Shown here piece by piece: positions 1 to 7,855 of a stretch of 21,920 bases of DNA. Location: the IMG/VR virus record IMGVR_UViG_3300046006_004907, positions 1-21,920 of that record; one strand, 5' to 3'. Every line of letters starts with the position of its first letter. Position 1 is the first letter of the stretch. The notes under the pieces were generated by a model that was not told the DNA's origin, made no database searches, and saw only the letters and a program-made list of their open reading frames with translations. Origin of the DNA: a virus. The translations under genes were made by a program, and so were the position numbers.

Positions 1-147
1 GAAGAAAACAACAAAGACAAGAGCAGCGACCCAGATTATCGCATAGGCAGCGACACCGAGAATAACAATAGAGGCAAGAAGAGAAAGAGCATTATTATTA
101 GATTGGATTAGTAGAATAATAACAATCAGGAGTAGAATTAGTTCCAT
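1..147 (-). CDS. Small membrane protein, C-terminus cut by window edge
   Basis: The minus frame opening at ATG 147-145 stays open to base 1, giving 49 residues with no stop, so the gene continues outside the window. It is strongly hydrophobic: one stretch at about residues 2-14 (ELILLLIVIILLI) and a second from about residue 20 to the edge (ASIVILGVAAYAIIW), which suggests two membrane helices. There is no good Shine-Dalgarno sequence, but an excellent TTGACG-N17-TATAAT promoter at 179-207 points into it. I do not recognise the family. Small early membrane proteins are common in T4-like phages, where they often alter the host envelope; that role is inference here. A plus-strand frame over the same bases (1-111) was judged a shadow. 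Confidence 0.55.
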   Translation of the reverse strand, partial: MELILLLIVIILLIQSNNNALSLLASIVILGVAAYAIIWVAALVFVVFF

Positions 148-178
148 ACAGAGTTTCGATAGAGTTTAGATTTACTTT

Positions 179-207
179 ATTATACTATATGGAATTAGAT
201 TCGTCAA
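179..207 (-). promoter_or_regulatory. Early sigma70-type promoter
   Basis: On the minus strand, -35 TTGACG (207-202), a 17-base spacer and -10 TATAAT (184-179). It points to the membrane-protein gene starting at 147. It shares the extended upstream GC (GCTTGAC) with the other early promoters in this window. It lies inside the 3' end of the GIY-YIG gene 185-607. Confidence 0.8.
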
Positions 208-607
208 GCATTATTTTATATTTTGTTAGGTGACGACGTGTTACTTTCACTGATATCCAATTATTATAATAGGTTGAGTCTATTAGTACGTTGTTGATGA
301 ACTGATAATAGGCTTCCAAGTAAGAGAGTTGAGACTTGGAATGACAAATTTCCAATATCTCTTTCTTTAATTCTGGGTTATTTGTTTTTATATCAGTATT
401 TAAATCGTCGTTGGATCCGGTGTATGTTCTCCAATCGGATTCAACCTTTACTTTTTTCTTTTTTAAATTCTTCTGGATAGTTTTACTAAAATGGAAAACT
501 TTTTTACCAATATATTTTTTGTTATTTTGGGTGTTGGTAATTAGATAAACAAACCCAATTGCTTTTTCTGGGGGAGCAGTTAATGGTTCGTTGTAGTAAA
601 GCCACAT
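185..607 (-). CDS. GIY-YIG homing endonuclease (Seg-like)
   Basis: 140 residues. The N-terminus carries the GIY-YIG signature: FVYLITN at about residues 19-25, then KKYIGKK at about 30-36. A WRTYTGSN motif follows near residue 59, as in phage Seg-type free-standing endonucleases, which cut DNA of related phages and spread their own gene. Start ATG at 607 has an AGGT ribosome site about 10 bases upstream. No zinc finger or NUMOD module is visible, so this is a minimal form. Its end overlaps an early promoter serving the next gene. The nuclease family is well supported; target and activity are unknown. Confidence 0.8.
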   Translation of the reverse strand: MWLYYNEPLTAPPEKAIGFVYLITNTQNNKKYIGKKVFHFSKTIQKNLKKKKVKVESDWRTYTGSNDDLNTDIKTNNPELKKEILEICHSKSQLSYLEAYYQFINNVLIDSTYYNNWISVKVTRRHLTKYKIMLDESNSI

Positions 608-647
608 TGATTTTTACCTATTCAAGTTAAGATAACTTTACTTAGGG

Positions 648-803
648 TTATTCTTCATCTTCAATTTCTTCTTCGTCATCAATTTCCGTTTCAATTTCAC
701 TACCACATACGATACAATACCTAATATCATCGGTAAGGCATCCCTGTTGAGAGTGAATTTGATATTCTGAGTCGCATTCAAAACAAGTTATTTTCGTTAT
801 CAT
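648..803 (-). CDS. Small zinc-ribbon protein
   Basis: 51 residues from ATG 803-801 to TAA 650-648. AAGGAAG sits just upstream of the start. The first half has CFEC at residues 7-10 and CIVC at residues 30-33, two CxxC knuckles spaced like a zinc ribbon. The last dozen residues are almost all Asp/Glu (IDDEEEIEDEE). A metal-binding knuckle plus acidic tail suggests a protein-binding or DNA-mimic role, but that is speculation. It is shorter than most ORF cut-offs and easily missed. I do not recognise a named family. Confidence 0.75.
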   Translation of the reverse strand: MITKITCFECDSEYQIHSQQGCLTDDIRYCIVCGSEIETEIDDEEEIEDEE

Positions 804-826
804 AGACTTCCTTGTCCTCTTTTTAT

Positions 827-940
827 TTAATTAGGTGGAGTTGTAGCTGCTGAAATTGGATCCCATTTTTCTCCATCAAATATGTATCCAGCATAGGTAT
901 TCCCTGTTTCTGGATTAATAGGGAAATTTAATGCTGTCAT
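827..940 (-). CDS. Small conserved phage protein of the structural cassette
   Basis: 37 residues from ATG 940-938 to TAA 829-827. Its start overlaps the stop of the preceding gene (TAATG), so it is probably translated by coupling. The sequence has PETGNTY near residue 10 and GEKWDPIS near residue 23, a 'value plus what it is made of' pattern I associate with short phage fibre-associated proteins. Function is unknown. Its place as third gene of the overlapped run 2309 to 827 suggests a virion-structure role. Confidence 0.65.
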   Translation of the reverse strand: MTALNFPINPETGNTYAGYIFDGEKWDPISAATTPPN

Positions 941-1521
941 TATAATAACTCTTTAATTGTAATAGCAAACCATAAATCTAACTCTGTAGCATTATCTAAA
1001 CGTTTTAAACATAATGTAAGCATTTTTCCATCAATTCCACCAGTTAACGGTTTATCAATTTCGTCTCCTTGTACATTTTTACCGATAATAAGTCCACTAT
1101 GGCGCATAATTGTTCCATTTGGTATGGTAAATGTATTACCTACATTAGTAGAATATTGATCTTGATAAATGCGATACTGTGCATATGAACTTGAATTAAT
1201 ATTAGTCCAACCTGGAATAGTTGCTCCACTAATAGTTAAGTCTCCCTCATACCATTCATACATAATAGTGCTTTGAGCAGCATTATTATTCCCAAGTTCA
1301 TATTCAATAATTTTCATTAAATTATTAGAACTAGTTCCAGTCGGATTAATTCGAATACTAATCATAGGTCTCATCGTGTCATCCATAACCCAACCACGAT
1401 GAGATGCTAACGCATGATTATTTATTGAATGTAATTCACCTACATCACCGCTTATAGTAACTGGTATAGGATTACCTATATCATTTTTTATTTCTTGATT
1501 GTTTATAAACAAGTACGACAT
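940..1521 (-). CDS. Putative virion structural protein
   Basis: 193 residues if translation starts at ATG 1521-1519. That start overlaps the upstream stop codon (TAATG) and has GGAG nine bases before it. An in-frame ATG 15 bases further up (1536) lacks a better ribosome site and would lie inside the upstream gene. The protein is rich in Asn, Ile, Gly, Thr and Ser, with beta-type repeats and no membrane segment, like phage fibre or baseplate parts. No family is recognised. It lies between a fibre-like protein and a 37-residue protein, all translationally coupled, so I infer a shared structural module. Confidence 0.7.
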   Translation of the reverse strand: MSYLFINNQEIKNDIGNPIPVTISGDVGELHSINNHALASHRGWVMDDTMRPMISIRINPTGTSSNNLMKIIEYELGNNNAAQSTIMYEWYEGDLTISGATIPGWTNINSSSYAQYRIYQDQYSTNVGNTFTIPNGTIMRHSGLIIGKNVQGDEIDKPLTGGIDGKMLTLCLKRLDNATELDLWFAITIKELL

Positions 1522-2309
1522 TAGATAATTCTCCATCCATCTCTATAGATTAACGATATTGACCCATTATTAATTTGTAGTGTAAAGCCTGCGGGATCAT
1601 TATCTACAGTTCCTACTACAGTAATTGGATTATTTGCACAGTTTCCAGATTCATCTTTTAGCACAAGAGATCTACCGGAATTAGGTGTTACGGGAAGAGT
1701 AATTGTAACTGGACCCGCATAATTAATGCCAACGTAATATTCATCTCCATCGATTACATAGCTTGAAGATGTTATGTAATTAGTTGTATACACAACATCA
1801 TGTGGATTTACTTCAGCAAATTCAAATAACTTTGTTGTACTATTATATCTAAGATATCTTCCAGCATAGATACTAGATCTATCAACATCATCTAACCAAC
1901 GAAAATTTACTTCACCGCCACCTGCGCCAGCCATGGAAATTTTAGTTAACCAATTTTCCATATACTGAATTTTATCAGTTAAAGCCTTTATTTCTGGAGC
2001 AACTGCAGGAAGTTTGGGTTGATTAAACAAGTCTACATTAGTTTTAAATAATCTATTATAATGTGAAGCATCAGTTAAATCTTTCTTAGTGACTTTTTCT
2101 TCTATAAATTCTTCTTGGATTATTTCGGGAGGAGTTGGTTCTACAATTGGTTGTAATTCCGGATACAGTTCCGGAGTTGTATTTTCCAACAAGTTAAAAA
2201 AAGAATTATGTTTTATTTTTTCAGATAAACCTAAGATTTCTTTTTTTGGCGTGATAGATTCTCGTTTTGCTTCAGAAATCAGGTTTAAAAAATCGTTTAG
2301 TTCGTTCAT
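1521..2309 (-). CDS. Tail-fibre-like virion protein
   Basis: 262 residues. The N-terminal third (about 1-90) is charged and Pro/Glu-rich. About 95-130 is a short helical stretch ending in Gly-rich AGAGGGEV. The C-terminal third looks like a beta-structured fibre domain: VTITLPVTPNSGRSLVLKD near residues 199-217, NPITVVG near 225, and a final GSISLIYRDGWRII. This 'ITLP...KD.SG...NPI.V...SI.LIY....W' pattern is typical of phage fibre tips. ATG at 2309 has AGGT upstream. It heads a three-gene overlapping run. A fibre or baseplate decoration role is inferred; the fold assignment is from pattern recall. Confidence 0.75.
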   Translation of the reverse strand: MNELNDFLNLISEAKRESITPKKEILGLSEKIKHNSFFNLLENTTPELYPELQPIVEPTPPEIIQEEFIEEKVTKKDLTDASHYNRLFKTNVDLFNQPKLPAVAPEIKALTDKIQYMENWLTKISMAGAGGGEVNFRWLDDVDRSSIYAGRYLRYNSTTKLFEFAEVNPHDVVYTTNYITSSSYVIDGDEYYVGINYAGPVTITLPVTPNSGRSLVLKDESGNCANNPITVVGTVDNDPAGFTLQINNGSISLIYRDGWRII

Positions 2310-2317
2310 CTAAAGTA

Positions 2318-2344
2318 CCTAAATGTATATTTAGAATATTTAGG
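2318..2344. repeat. Inverted repeat upstream of the fibre-like gene
   Basis: CCTAAAT (2318-2324) is repeated inverted as ATTTAGG (2338-2344) around an AT-rich centre. The centre includes TCTAAATA on the minus strand, one base from the late promoter consensus TATAAATA, placed about 20 bases upstream of the 2309 start. It may be a degenerate late promoter or a 5' leader hairpin. Confidence 0.4.
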
Positions 2345-2347
2345 TAA

Positions 2348-2371
2348 TAAAAAGGGGAGCCATGGCTCCCC
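2348..2371 (-). terminator. Rho-independent terminator after gene 2379-2588
   Basis: GGGGAGCC (2354-2361) and GGCTCCCC (2364-2371) form a perfect 8-bp stem. On the minus strand it is followed by a U-run read from 2353 down to 2348. It ends the run of minus genes starting at 3950 and separates them from the fibre cassette. Confidence 0.85.
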
Positions 2372-2378
2372 AAGTTAT

Positions 2379-2588
2379 TTACCAATGATCAACACCAGTA
2401 ATTGAAATCTTCAAATCACCTGTAGCTCCATTAATTTCTACATTAGGAATAACAATATCAGTTATTTTACCAATCCCGCTGCTGTTATCAACGGTAATGT
2501 CTAGACTTTCAGCTTCTGGAAATTTTTTTAACACTTTAGCGATATCTTCTAATTCGCTGCGATATAAAGATACTGTACTTTCACTCAT
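2379..2588 (-). CDS. Conserved small T4-like phage protein
   Basis: 69 residues. ATG 2588 overlaps the stop of the previous gene as ATGA, so translation is coupled. Visible features are an amphipathic helix at about 9-25 (IAKVLKKFP), then beta-type sequence with SSGIGKITDIVIP (about 36-48), and a C-terminal ISITGVDHW. The 'helix, FP, ssGIG...., G.F.I.I.....W' layout is one I recall from small hypotheticals in T4-like phages. Function unknown. A strong terminator follows directly. Confidence 0.7.
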   Translation of the reverse strand: MSESTVSLYRSELEDIAKVLKKFPEAESLDITVDNSSGIGKITDIVIPNVEINGATGDLKISITGVDHW

Positions 2589-3427
2589 TTGAATAACGCC
2601 TTTCTTAAAATGTTAGTAGAATATTGTGCAACTAAAAATAACACATATGCTCTATATTGACTAGACAAATATGCATCATGGTACAATAAATCAGCAAGTA
2701 TTTTTAATATAATCTCATTACGATTAAATCCTTTACTTAATATTAATTCTTTTGTTTCTTTAGTTAACACAGCCTGACGAGCCAATTCTTTGTTAAACTT
2801 ATCTTTTGGATGCTTAAATGCAACCGACCAGTCGACCTTAGCAGTCCCGTCAGGGTATTTAGTTATAGTTGTAAGGATAGTTAAACATAAATCGCTTAAA
2901 GGACCACCTGAACCTAATTTAGCACCATTTAAATACTGAAAGTTTGTACTTGTTGCAATTTTTGATTCAACAGATTCAACTAATTCTAACGAACTTGGAG
3001 GATATCCTAAACTATATCCACGAATTTCAATATTATCGCTCCAATTTTGTTTAAAATAAATGCCTTCTTTAGAAATGTCGGCAATAGTAAAAACATAACT
3101 AGTATTAATTGCCATATTCATCTCAGGCAACCAGCCATTTTCCCAGCCATTTTCTCGTTCAACTTTCCGAACAACCCGAACTCGATCACCAACTTTAAAT
3201 TCACGCATATTTTCTTCCTCAACTAAGTTTAAATATTTCTCACGAAACCACTGATTAACTTTTAATCTATTATCATAAACAGCGTATAAAAATTCATTAA
3301 ACACTGCATCCCAACACATACCAACAACATTAACTTGTTTACCTGCTAATGATAATTTCTCAAAAGAAAAATCAATTGAATTTTTCGGTACTTGTAAAAC
3401 TTTAACATTATCTTTTAATTTAAGCAT
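2585..3427 (-). CDS. Hypothetical phage protein with an SH3-like segment
   Basis: 280 residues from ATG 3427-3425, eight bases inside the end of the upstream metallophosphatase frame. A TTG 15 bases further up could extend it by five residues. Residues about 75-150 contain FKVGDRVRVVRKV and later GYPPSSLELV, resembling an SH3/KOW-type barrel as in phage proteins that bind nucleic acid or protein. The C-terminal third is helical. No catalytic motif or membrane segment is seen and no family is recognised. It overlaps both neighbours, so it belongs to a single transcript with them. Confidence 0.7.
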   Translation of the reverse strand: MLKLKDNVKVLQVPKNSIDFSFEKLSLAGKQVNVVGMCWDAVFNEFLYAVYDNRLKVNQWFREKYLNLVEEENMREFKVGDRVRVVRKVERENGWENGWLPEMNMAINTSYVFTIADISKEGIYFKQNWSDNIEIRGYSLGYPPSSLELVESVESKIATSTNFQYLNGAKLGSGGPLSDLCLTILTTITKYPDGTAKVDWSVAFKHPKDKFNKELARQAVLTKETKELILSKGFNRNEIILKILADLLYHDAYLSSQYRAYVLFLVAQYSTNILRKALFK

Positions 3428-3950
3428 CTCTAGTCTCAACAAATTGTTTAATTATATCTAAATTTACAGGAGTAAAATTAATTGCCTCCATAGAAACATT
3501 ATAATATCTGGTATCAGGGACTCCATCTAACATAATCATATCAGCATGTAAGTGTCCATGAATATTCAATTTCCATCTGTCTAATTGCGATGGATGAACA
3601 GGAACATGTGTTAATACAAAATCGTGTTTCTTAATTACACCATATAAATCTTTAAAGTATTTTAGATATACTGATGGATAGCAAGAATCGTGATTACCTT
3701 TTACAAGATATTTCTCACCATTCATTTCATCTAATAATTCAAGATATTTTTTGTTAAATGTAACATCTCCTAAGAAGTAAACGATATCATTTTTACCAAC
3801 AACTGAGTTATGTTTATAAATGATAGTTTCGTACATTTCTTCTAGTGTATCGAATGGACGATATCTATTGCCATTTTCATCCGTAAATTTAATAATATTT
3901 TTGTGACCAAAATGTTGTCACTGATCTGACGCGAAAAAAATTTCAGCCAT
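3420..3950 (-). pseudogene. Metallophosphatase interrupted by in-frame TGA at codon 11
   Basis: Calcineurin-like phosphoesterase family: two-metal hydrolases acting on phosphoesters. The best start is ATG 3950-3948, eight bases after a strong GGAGGT. The first ten codons read MAEIFFASDQ, then TGA (3920-3918), then QHFGHKN in the same frame. Family members normally read SD-x-HFGHxN here, so a six-base insertion (CAGTGA on the minus strand) both adds a stop and breaks the D-x-H metal motif. Downstream the frame is intact, with FLGD, GNHD, LTHVPVHP and HGHLH all present. The remaining ORF from ATG 3836 gives 138 residues but lacks the first metal site. An HNH endonuclease gene lies directly upstream. 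TGA is an ordinary stop elsewhere in this window, so recoding is unlikely. Sequencing error is possible. Confidence 0.8.
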
Positions 3951-3954
3951 CAGA

Positions 3955-4782
3955 TTAACCTCCTTCATTTATAAAATGTAAACAAAATTTGTGTTCTACC
4001 CAAGTTTTATCAAAAGATAGTATTTTTTTATACAATACATCTATTAAATCTATTTTATCTTCAAATAATAATTTCCTGTCAGAAAAACCTTTAGATATAT
4101 TCATATTATGCGGAATAAATTGTAAATTAGCGGGATGCCGTAATAACTGATATGGTATTTTAAATTCATACCCAATATTTCTAGGTAAAATATGATCCCT
4201 AACCCAACCATTTGTATTATTTCTATTAAATATACCAAATAAAGTTAATTGTTCTTGTTCATATTCAGAAAAATATTCTATCATTGAACAAATCCAATTT
4301 GCATCTTCGTAATATATTTTATATGGATCTTTGTCGATTAATGGAATCCAATAACCAAGTTTTTCCATTGTTTGTCTATGATTTTGTTTATATTCTTCGG
4401 TAAACTTTTCTTTAGATCTTATTCCTATTATAATTTTACTGTCGGAAGTATGTTTTCTAGAATAACTTTCTGAAGTTCTATGATCGTGCATCTTAGATAC
4501 TTTTTCTTTAGAAAATTTTTTGCCTCTATTCGCTGAGCCAGCTTTATACCTCATTTCTTCAGATTCAAATCTTTTCTTAGATATTTCTGACCCCATTCTT
4601 CGCTGTTCTTCGTTCCATTTATTATTAAAATTTGGATTATTTTCTCCAGAAAATAATACTTTTTGATGTAAATCTTTACATCGCCTACAACAATAATTAT
4701 TAGGTTTAACTTGTTTTTTATATTTTAAATATTCTATATTACAATAAGAACAATTTATAATAATTTTTGAATTCCCTCTCAT
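3955..4782 (-). CDS. HNH homing endonuclease with zinc finger and NUMOD3-like segment
   Basis: 275 residues. The N-terminus has a Cys-rich finger: CSYC at about 11-14 and CCRRC at about 31-35. SGENNPNFNNKW near residue 45 and the following basic 'SEISKKR' and 'SANRGKKFS' segments match NUMOD3-type DNA-binding modules. The HNH core is WVRDHILPRNIGYEF near residue 194, then HPANLQFIPHNMNISKG. Such proteins cut related phage genomes to spread the gene. ATG 4782 follows AAGGAAAA. The gene's last codons contain the GGAGGT ribosome site for the damaged metallophosphatase. An early promoter (4816-4844) drives it. Confidence 0.9.
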   Translation of the reverse strand: MRGNSKIIINCSYCNIEYLKYKKQVKPNNYCCRRCKDLHQKVLFSGENNPNFNNKWNEEQRRMGSEISKKRFESEEMRYKAGSANRGKKFSKEKVSKMHDHRTSESYSRKHTSDSKIIIGIRSKEKFTEEYKQNHRQTMEKLGYWIPLIDKDPYKIYYEDANWICSMIEYFSEYEQEQLTLFGIFNRNNTNGWVRDHILPRNIGYEFKIPYQLLRHPANLQFIPHNMNISKGFSDRKLLFEDKIDLIDVLYKKILSFDKTWVEHKFCLHFINEGG

Positions 4783-4815
4783 TATTTTTCCTTTTTTAAT
4801 CGTTTATACATTATA

Positions 4816-4844
4816 ATTATAACGTATAAAGATTAATAAGTCAA
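4816..4844 (-). promoter_or_regulatory. Early sigma70-type promoter for the HNH gene
   Basis: Minus-strand TTGACT (4844-4839), 17 bases, TATAAT (4821-4816), with the shared AATGC upstream of the -35. Transcription would begin about 25 bases before the HNH start codon. On the other strand a degenerate late-type sequence (AATAAATA, near 4855) may serve the gene at 4896. Confidence 0.8.
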
Positions 4845-4895
4845 GCATTTGTTTAAATAAATATATAGATATAACATTCAACAAAGGAAATCAAT

Positions 4896-6707
4896 ATGTT
4901 AAGATTTAAATCTTTCCTAACTGAAGCAAAAGAAAACAGTAAAGCTGGCGCAGCCGCAAATACTAATGGAGTCAGACATGAATTAATGTCTCTAGGTGTT
5001 ATGAATCATATGGCAAGACATCATGGAGCAATAAAACGTAAATCTGGTAAAGAATATCCAAATTTACTTAAAATGAATCATGACGAGTTACGACATTTTT
5101 ACGATAACCATATTGCTACTGCAAATTTTAATGAGGAAATGCCAGAACATTTTAGAGATAAAGACGGACAAAGACCTCATCAAGTATTTCATCAACATAA
5201 TCATAAAATAGAGCATGATGAATTATTTAATCATTTTAAAAATTCAGTAGAACATGTAAATAAATTACATCATCATTTAAGAGAACAAGGCTTAAATCCA
5301 GAAACTTTACATAATATTTCATGGACATCTAAAGATGGTGATGCTAACGAATTTATGAAAAAACATGGTGATAATAAAAATCGTCAACAAAACAAAGATG
5401 GTGACGATTTTGATGGAATGGCATCAATTAAAGATAAAGATGGAAATACAAAACACGTTGGTATTTCAATGAAATGGGGTTCCAAAAAAGGAGCAAAACC
5501 AACATTAAAAAATAATACGCATAATACTGTATTCGGTAAACAAAATAGAGGAGAATTATCTCCTGAATATCAAGATATTGCAGATAAATTTCATAATGAT
5601 TCGTCAAAACATATTGATAATTTTGTAGATAAAGTAAGAAATCATTATAGCCACGAATCTGATAATGCTAGAGGAAGAGAATATAGAGAACACGAAGATG
5701 CTGAAAAAGCAAAACCAGGATCTTCTCATCCAAATGTTCATAAAAAATTGCAAGCTGTTGAACAAGCTAATTTACAAAGAAATTCTAATGTAGCAAACGA
5801 ATTACACGGCGCATTATCGGAAATTAATAATAGAGAAACACAAAAAGGTTCAACAAAAGAAATTTCAAATTATATTAGAAGAAAAGCTTCGGTATCTTCT
5901 CCTGACGTGGTTCCTGTTAGAGCTGCAATGACGATTAATCCAAAAACTAATCAAGCAGATAGCCATCATTTCGAAGATCATTCTACACACTTAAATAATA
6001 TATTAGATAATACGCATCATTTTAATATATCAAAAGGTGGCGGAACGGTTCATATTGATGCACACGATAAAGATGGAAAGCATTTATATAGATTTAGTCA
6101 ATGGTCTAAAGCTGGTTCAAGAAAAATAGATAAAACGACAAAAGTATTGGTAAAACAAGAAGGACCAAAATCAGCTTTACATGAAAAACCTACAGACAAA
6201 GTTACAGCTACCGCTCCAAAAAAAGCGTCAACTAAAAAAACAACTACACCGAAAAAGGAAAAAAAAGTGAATCCAGCAAAAGATAACCCGCATTGGGATG
6301 AAAAAGCTATTGGCGAAATGTTAGATAATGTCTTGGGTAACAATTTAGTCGAATCAACTGATTCATTTAAAGCTGTTTTATCAAGTAAAATCGCATCTAG
6401 ATTACTTGAAGCTAAAAAAGCAGTTTATTCTGAAAGATATGACAAAGATTTAGATAAAAACAAAAATGGTAAATTAGACTCTGACGATTTTAAAAAACTA
6501 AGAGCTAAAAAATATACCAATAAATGCGATACTGCATGTAATGAAGAAGCGATTGAAGATGCATTAAATGAAGTTTTAAATCCTTCTATGGGCGTAAAAG
6601 CATATATAGATGATTTCATAAAATCAGATGACTCTAGATTCGAAGGCGACTCTAAAGAAAAACGCCGTCAAAGAGCTATTGCAGCATTTTATAACGACAA
6701 AAACTAA
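4896..6707 (+). CDS. Capsid-targeted internal protein with nuclease-like and EF-hand segments
   Basis: 603 residues. The N-terminus MLRFKSFLTE|A resembles the capsid-targeting peptide of T4 internal proteins, ending in the L-x-E site cut by the gp21-type prohead protease. Residues about 25-215 have many His-rich helices and then DGDDFDGMASI (168-178) and GISMKWGSKKGA (189-200). That D...I-S-x-K spacing could be a PD-(D/E)XK-type nuclease centre; this is inference. A low-complexity Lys/Thr linker covers about 435-465. Residues 472-508 match a module in the next gene. Residues 520-531 (DKNKNGKLDSDD) form a good EF-hand or dockerin-type calcium loop. The C-terminus has a DFIKSDDSRFEG...KRRQRAIAAFY tail seen in other phage structural proteins. 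AAAGGA precedes ATG 4896. It is likely packaged and injected with the DNA. Confidence 0.75.
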   Translation: MLRFKSFLTEAKENSKAGAAANTNGVRHELMSLGVMNHMARHHGAIKRKSGKEYPNLLKMNHDELRHFYDNHIATANFNEEMPEHFRDKDGQRPHQVFHQHNHKIEHDELFNHFKNSVEHVNKLHHHLREQGLNPETLHNISWTSKDGDANEFMKKHGDNKNRQQNKDGDDFDGMASIKDKDGNTKHVGISMKWGSKKGAKPTLKNNTHNTVFGKQNRGELSPEYQDIADKFHNDSSKHIDNFVDKVRNHYSHESDNARGREYREHEDAEKAKPGSSHPNVHKKLQAVEQANLQRNSNVANELHGALSEINNRETQKGSTKEISNYIRRKASVSSPDVVPVRAAMTINPKTNQADSHHFEDHSTHLNNILDNTHHFNISKGGGTVHIDAHDKDGKHLYRFSQWSKAGSRKIDKTTKVLVKQEGPKSALHEKPTDKVTATAPKKASTKKTTTPKKEKKVNPAKDNPHWDEKAIGEMLDNVLGNNLVESTDSFKAVLSSKIASRLLEAKKAVYSERYDKDLDKNKNGKLDSDDFKKLRAKKYTNKCDTACNEEAIEDALNEVLNPSMGVKAYIDDFIKSDDSRFEGDSKEKRRQRAIAAFYNDKN

Positions 6708-6714
6708 ATAAATA

Positions 6715-6722
6715 TATAAATA
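6715..6722 (+). promoter_or_regulatory. T4-type late promoter TATAAATA
   Basis: Exact TATAAATA 33 bases before ATG 6755. T4 late promoters consist essentially of this -10 box, read by RNA polymerase carrying the phage sigma gp55. Confidence 0.75.
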
Positions 6723-6754
6723 ATAATTAATTAACCGTACAAGGAAATACAAAA

Positions 6755-7816
6755 ATGAGTAATTTATACAACGACCCAGATGATTTTGACCTAGATGAAG
6801 ATGATTTCGAGGAAGAAGAAGAATTAGAAGAAGGTTCTGGTCCATACGAACTACATAATCCAAAACACCCTAAATTCAAAGCAAACTATGATAAGTTTAT
6901 GAAAAAGAATCCTGATTCTTCATTAAAAGACTTTATTAACGCACAAAAAGCTAAAGAATATAAAGGTGGAGTCGAAGAAGCATATACAGGTAGTTATGGT
7001 CGCCCTAAAAAACAGAAAAAAGATGAATTAGGTGATTTATTGCGTTTAAGAGCGCAGGAACGCAAAGATGCCGGCGAACCACCAGAAAAACATGATGCTC
7101 GTTATCTTGCTAGAAACAAACCTGCAACTCGTCGTTCTGGTCAAGAACATGATGATATGCAAGTAACAAGAGAATCTATTCAAGGTATGATTGAAACTAT
7201 CTTATCAGGTAATTTAGTTGAATCTACACAATCATTTACTGATATTATCTCGTCTAAAATTGCAGCCAGATTAGAAGAATCTAAAATTGGTGTTGCTCAA
7301 CGAGTATTTGGTATTCAAGAATCACACGACGATGATGATGACAATGATCATGATGATTACAGCAAAACAATTAGTAAAATGAAAAAACCAAAAGAAGATG
7401 ATGATTATAAAGATGAAAAACATGCTGAAGTAGATGATGATTCATTTAGTAAATCTCTTCATGGAAAATTAAAAACAGCTGAAGATATTGATGATAATCC
7501 ATTATCTGATGATGAAAAAGAAAATCCTGATGACAAAAGAGTTCAAGCTGGATTAGCAGCTCGTGCAGCTAAAGGTGAAATGTCAAAACCAAATGCTCAC
7601 AGAGATATTGATTTAAGACAAGGATCTGTTACTCTTCAACATGGCGATGCAAAAAGAATTAATAGCTTTATGGCTGGATTAAAACCACAAAAAAGACAAG
7701 AAGTTATGGCTCACATGCAAAAATCACCTAAACATTTTGACGCGGTTCATGATGTAGTTAAAAAGTTCCCCGCACCAAAACAAAATACATCAATCTATAA
7801 AGATCCAAGATCTTAA
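6755..7816 (+). CDS. Acidic head-core-like protein sharing a module with its upstream neighbour
   Basis: 353 residues. Residues 1-27 are extremely acidic and end in ELEEG, a possible prohead-protease site. Residues 142-178 (IQGMIETILSG, NLVESTQSF, SSKIAARLEE) match residues 472-508 of the 603-residue protein just upstream. The module looks like the helical segments of T4-like head-core or scaffold proteins. Two Asp-rich patches (191-201 and 215-230) flank further helices. The C-terminal part (about 265-353) is basic and helical. ATG 6755 follows AAGGAAA, and a late promoter and a terminator bracket the gene. A head-associated role is inferred; no enzyme motif is visible. Confidence 0.7.
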   Translation: MSNLYNDPDDFDLDEDDFEEEEELEEGSGPYELHNPKHPKFKANYDKFMKKNPDSSLKDFINAQKAKEYKGGVEEAYTGSYGRPKKQKKDELGDLLRLRAQERKDAGEPPEKHDARYLARNKPATRRSGQEHDDMQVTRESIQGMIETILSGNLVESTQSFTDIISSKIAARLEESKIGVAQRVFGIQESHDDDDDNDHDDYSKTISKMKKPKEDDDYKDEKHAEVDDDSFSKSLHGKLKTAEDIDDNPLSDDEKENPDDKRVQAGLAARAAKGEMSKPNAHRDIDLRQGSVTLQHGDAKRINSFMAGLKPQKRQEVMAHMQKSPKHFDAVHDVVKKFPAPKQNTSIYKDPRS

Positions 7817-7823
7817 TTGATAT

Positions 7824-7844
7824 GGGGGAGAAATCCCCCTTTTT
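7824..7844 (+). terminator. Rho-independent terminator
   Basis: GGGGGA (7824-7829), loop GAAA, TCCCCC (7834-7839), then five T. It ends the transcript of the gene at 6755, just before the small gene at 7856. Confidence 0.9.
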
Positions 7845-7855
7845 AGGAAAAATAA

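Noticed and set aside
1-111. Plus-strand 36-codon hydrophilic frame at the window start
   Set aside because: The opposite strand encodes a clear membrane protein behind a good promoter; the plus frame is its complement.
3918-3920. TGA recoded as an amino acid in this phage
   Set aside because: TGA is used as an ordinary stop in several ATGA gene overlaps (for example 2585 and 16065), so genome-wide recoding does not fit.
6098-6343. Minus ORF within the 603-residue gene
   Set aside because: Phe/Val-rich shadow of a Lys/Thr-rich linker, with no ribosome site.
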